From Chlorobiota bacterium (GTDB lineage: Bacteria > Bacteroidota > Bacteroidia > Bacteroidales > VadinHA17): 48,526 bases of DNA. The notes beneath the pieces are model-generated. The model had not been told where the DNA came from, ran no database searches, and saw nothing but the letters and a program-made list of their open reading frames with translations. The translations under genes were made by a program, and so were the position numbers. Where the stretch lies: contig JAADHC010000001.1 of the NCBI GenBank assembly GCA_013152085.1, forward strand, positions 1 to 48,526, in the 5' to 3' direction. Positions 46,391 through 48,526 of this stretch are shown here, piece by piece. Each line of letters begins with the position of its first letter. Position 1 is the first letter of the stretch.

Positions 46391-47032
46391 TTATTTTTTT
46401 CTGATCAGAGAAATCCCGTCTCTTACCGGCAGGATTACTACTGAAACACGGTCATCTTCACGGGCCATCTTATTAAATACGCTTATCCCACGTGCAGCAG
46501 GGTCTTTTTCTGCATCTGGTTCTGCCACTTTTCCGTTCCATAATGTATTGTCTGCCAGAATGATTCCGCCCGGACGTAATTTATTGATTACCAGCCGGTA
46601 ATATTCAGGATACTCCGCTTTTTCGGCATCAATAAAAACCAGGTTAAAATGTCTTTTCAGCGTAGGAATCAGTTTCAAAGCATCCCCGAACATAAGTTGA
46701 GTAAAAGATGAAATACCTGCTTTTTTAAAAGAGGTACGGATGGTTGGTGCCATCTCATCATTTTTTTCGATCGTTAAAATCCGTCCTCCCGGCAATAATC
46801 CTTTGGACAGGCAGATGGTTCCGTATCCGGTAAATGTTCCGATCTCGAGAATCTGCTGTGGGGCTATCAGGCGGCTGATGATTTCCAGAAACATTCCCTG
46901 CGGATGTCCCGTGATCATCTGTGGATTTACAGTATGTTGATGCGTGTAACGATTCAGCTCTGCAAGCAGGGGATCCTCAGGAGATGAAAATGCTTCAATA
47001 TATTTTTCTATTTTGGGATTTAAGGGTAGCAT
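46391..47032 (-). CDS. O-methyltransferase family (class I SAM-dependent)
   Basis: 213 residues of the catechol/caffeoyl-CoA O-methyltransferase-like family. SAM loop E-I-G-T-F-T-G-Y-G-T, acidic E-K-N-D, V-F-I-D-A-E-K-A metal-binding aspartate, L-A-D-N-T-L-W-N-G near the end. Substrate unknown. Starts 8 bases after the M16 peptidase gene and is co-transcribed with it. Confidence 0.92.
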   Translation of the reverse strand: MLPLNPKIEKYIEAFSSPEDPLLAELNRYTHQHTVNPQMITGHPQGMFLEIISRLIAPQQILEIGTFTGYGTICLSKGLLPGGRILTIEKNDEMAPTIRTSFKKAGISSFTQLMFGDALKLIPTLKRHFNLVFIDAEKAEYPEYYRLVINKLRPGGIILADNTLWNGKVAEPDAEKDPAARGISVFNKMAREDDRVSVVILPVRDGISLIRKK

Positions 47033-47040
47033 GTATTTTG

Positions 47041-48261
47041 TTATTTAAAAACAACTATTGATACATTTTCGGGGAGAAGGATTTCATTGGCAATAGCTCT
47101 GATGTCATCGGCAGTAACATCTTCGATAGCCTTTAACTTTTCTTCGAGTAATACCCCCCGGTTGTGGTAAAACATTGATTTTGCCATACCCGGCAAACGG
47201 TTTTCAGCATATTCAGCAATACGGATAAGCATTCCGGTCATTTGTTTTTTTGCCCGTTGCATTTGTACAGGTCCGAGTTTTTCTTCCCTGAGCCTTGTAA
47301 ATTCCGAAAGTGTAAGGTCAATACTTTTCTGCAGGTGACGGTTTTCTGTTCCGAAATAAACACTCAGTATGCCACTGTCTGTATAGGCATTATAAGAGGT
47401 TTCAACTATATAGGCATACCCTCTTTTTTCGCGCAGAGAGAGGTTTAACCTCGAATTCAATCCCTGCCCGCCTAGGATGTTGCTGAGGAGCAACAGAGCC
47501 GGACGTTTTGACGAAAGGTAAGGATATCCCGGGACACCGATAATGCAGTGTGTCTGACTGGTACGCTTGTCAAAAGTCTGTCTGGCCGGAATATAATTAC
47601 TACTGAGATCTCTTGGAATTTCCCGGGTTCTTGCCGGGACATCTGAAAAATATTTCTCTGCCAGCCTGACGAGTTTCTGAAAGGGAATATCTCCTGTGCT
47701 GGCAATGACCATTTCATCAGTAAAGTAATGTGTCCGGTAGAATTTCTCAATATCTTCACGGGAAAACCTCTTTATTTTTTCAGGGTTACCCAGAATAAAG
47801 TGGCCCAGAGGTTGTCCGGGATAGGTCAGGTTTTCAAATTCATCATAAATCAGTTCTACCGGATTGTCATCATAAGCGCTGATCTCATCCAGTACGACTT
47901 CTCTCTCCTTTCCTATCTCACGTGACGGGAATGCCGACCCGAATATCATATCGGACAGGAGCTCCAGAGCCCGCGGATAATCCTCTTTAAGAAAAGAGGT
48001 ATAGATAAATGTTTCTTCTTTGGTCGTAAAGGCGTTGATTTCTCCACCGGCATCTTCCATCCGGCTAAGGATATGATAGGCTTTCCTTTTCTTTGTCCCT
48101 TTGAATAAAAGATGCTCGATAAAATGGGCCATACCTTCTTCTTCCGGACTTTCATCCCTGCTGCCTGTATTTAGAAAAATACCACAATAACCGGTTCCTC
48201 CGGCTCTGTGCTGGTGTATCAGTCGTATCCCGGAAGGTAGCGTATACGTCTCGTAATTCAT
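47041..48261 (-). CDS. M16-family zinc metallopeptidase
   Basis: 406 residues. The inverted zinc motif H-F-I-E-H is at residues 46-50 and the third ligand glutamate lies in K-E-R-E-V-V-L-D-E-I near residue 122; the C-terminal half is the M16 non-catalytic homologue domain with S-R-L-N-L-S-L-R-E-K-R-G-Y-A-Y. No signal peptide, so it is probably cytoplasmic, a processing peptidase-like enzyme. First gene of the pair with the O-methyltransferase. Confidence 0.93.
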   Translation of the reverse strand: MNYETYTLPSGIRLIHQHRAGGTGYCGIFLNTGSRDESPEEEGMAHFIEHLLFKGTKKRKAYHILSRMEDAGGEINAFTTKEETFIYTSFLKEDYPRALELLSDMIFGSAFPSREIGKEREVVLDEISAYDDNPVELIYDEFENLTYPGQPLGHFILGNPEKIKRFSREDIEKFYRTHYFTDEMVIASTGDIPFQKLVRLAEKYFSDVPARTREIPRDLSSNYIPARQTFDKRTSQTHCIIGVPGYPYLSSKRPALLLLSNILGGQGLNSRLNLSLREKRGYAYIVETSYNAYTDSGILSVYFGTENRHLQKSIDLTLSEFTRLREEKLGPVQMQRAKKQMTGMLIRIAEYAENRLPGMAKSMFYHNRGVLLEEKLKAIEDVTADDIRAIANEILLPENVSIVVFK

Positions 48262-48280
48262 AATGATATTCCTGAGAGAG

Positions 48281-48288
48281 CAAAGGTA
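48281..48288 (-). promoter_or_regulatory. -7 box of the M16 peptidase operon
   Basis: The minus strand reads TACCTTTG, matching TAnnTTTG, 19 bases before the ATG at 48261. Confidence 0.55.
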
Positions 48289-48388
48289 ATAATTCAGCAG
48301 TTATGCTGTCAGGGGACAAACATTATATTAAAAACAGAAAACCCTGACACCCCTGTTTTATATAGAAATAAACTTTTTATTTTTTGTT

Positions 48389-48418
48389 TTGAAAAAATAA
48401 ATTTTTCCGCTAAGTTTG
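48389..48418 (+). promoter_or_regulatory. Strong promoter for a stable RNA
   Basis: TTG (48389-48391), 19 bases, then TAAGTTTG (48411-48418): a full -33/-7 pair like that of tRNA-Gly. It points at the tRNA-like sequence starting at 48439. Confidence 0.75.
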
Positions 48419-48438
48419 CTGCCCGTTTAAATAAGGCT

Positions 48439-48497
48439 GGTGCCATAGCTCAGCCCCGGCAAATCACAAATCTGTGATTTGTTAGATTTGCCGAGGG
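48439..48497 (+). pseudogene. Truncated tRNA 5' end joined to a long hairpin
   Basis: The first 15 bases, GGTGCCATAGCTCAG, are a normal tRNA acceptor strand and D-stem start (as in tRNA-Phe of Bacteroidota), but the sequence then departs: 48454-48497 forms a long hairpin in which C4GGCAAATC pairs with GATTTGCCG-A-GGG and an inner ACAAATC pairs with GATTTGT. No anticodon stem or T-arm follows before the window ends. Either the tRNA was cut by an inserted element or the sequence is chimeric at this contig edge. Confidence 0.6.
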
Positions 48498-48526
48498 TCC
48501 ACGAAAAACTAAGAAAATCAACAGAT

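Overview
The window is a chromosomal segment of a Bacteroidota bacterium, most likely from the Bacteroidales/Marinilabiliales part of the phylum. The evidence is a PorP/SprF-type protein beside a giant exported protein with a gliding-motility/type IX C-terminal sorting domain, a fused SecDF, DUF4783 and DUF1573 exported proteins, a Reg_prop sensor, and TAnnTTTG boxes in front of many genes (twice with a TTG 19 bases upstream), the known -7/-33 pattern of the Bacteroidota primary sigma factor. No rRNA, CRISPR array, intact transposase or phage gene was seen.

Layout. (1) 1-1808: the AT-rich 3' part of a C39-type peptide-exporting ABC transporter, cut by the window edge. (2) 1825-8415: an aminotransferase with a DUF1573 protein; valS, broken by a 7-bp tandem duplication; nadC with a DUF4783 protein; rlmH. 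(3) 8425-23088: a surface and signalling block made of a 12-TM orphan histidine kinase, a 1389-residue T9SS-exported protein translationally coupled to PorP/SprF, a PD40/PKD protein, an unrecognised exported protein, and a coupled Reg_prop-Y_Y_Y-SpoIIE phosphatase sensor. (4) 23113-24963 (minus): lipoprotein, hemerythrin protein and LuxR regulator, all overlapping. (5) 25017-29699: GTPases Der and Era, an RluB-type pseudouridine synthase, and GlmM. (6) 29842-34157: HlyD-type adaptor, MacB-type permease and TolC-type channel with no ATPase of their own. (7) 34401-40276: secDF, tatA, a Na+/Ca2+ exchanger, a LolD-type ATPase and trmN6. (8) 40273-44712: a saccharopine dehydrogenase-like gene, a 480-bp intergenic region with RNA-like structure and an operator-like palindrome, and mutS. 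(9) 44713-45400: tRNA-Gly, tRNA-Leu and a dense cluster of inverted repeats. (10) 45401-48526: SH3/SmpA-like protein, small unknown protein, O-methyltransferase, M16 peptidase, and a strong promoter leading into a truncated tRNA-like sequence at the edge.

Most genes are housekeeping or envelope functions. The most unusual items are the valS frameshift together with a low-GC tract in the same gene, the T9SS cargo/PorP/PKD block followed by the unknown exported protein coupled to the SpoIIE sensor, the candidate structured RNA upstream of the saccharopine dehydrogenase-like gene, the 116-bp inverted-repeat block abutting tRNA-Gly, and two separate tRNA 5'-end fragments. No convincing new defence system was found.
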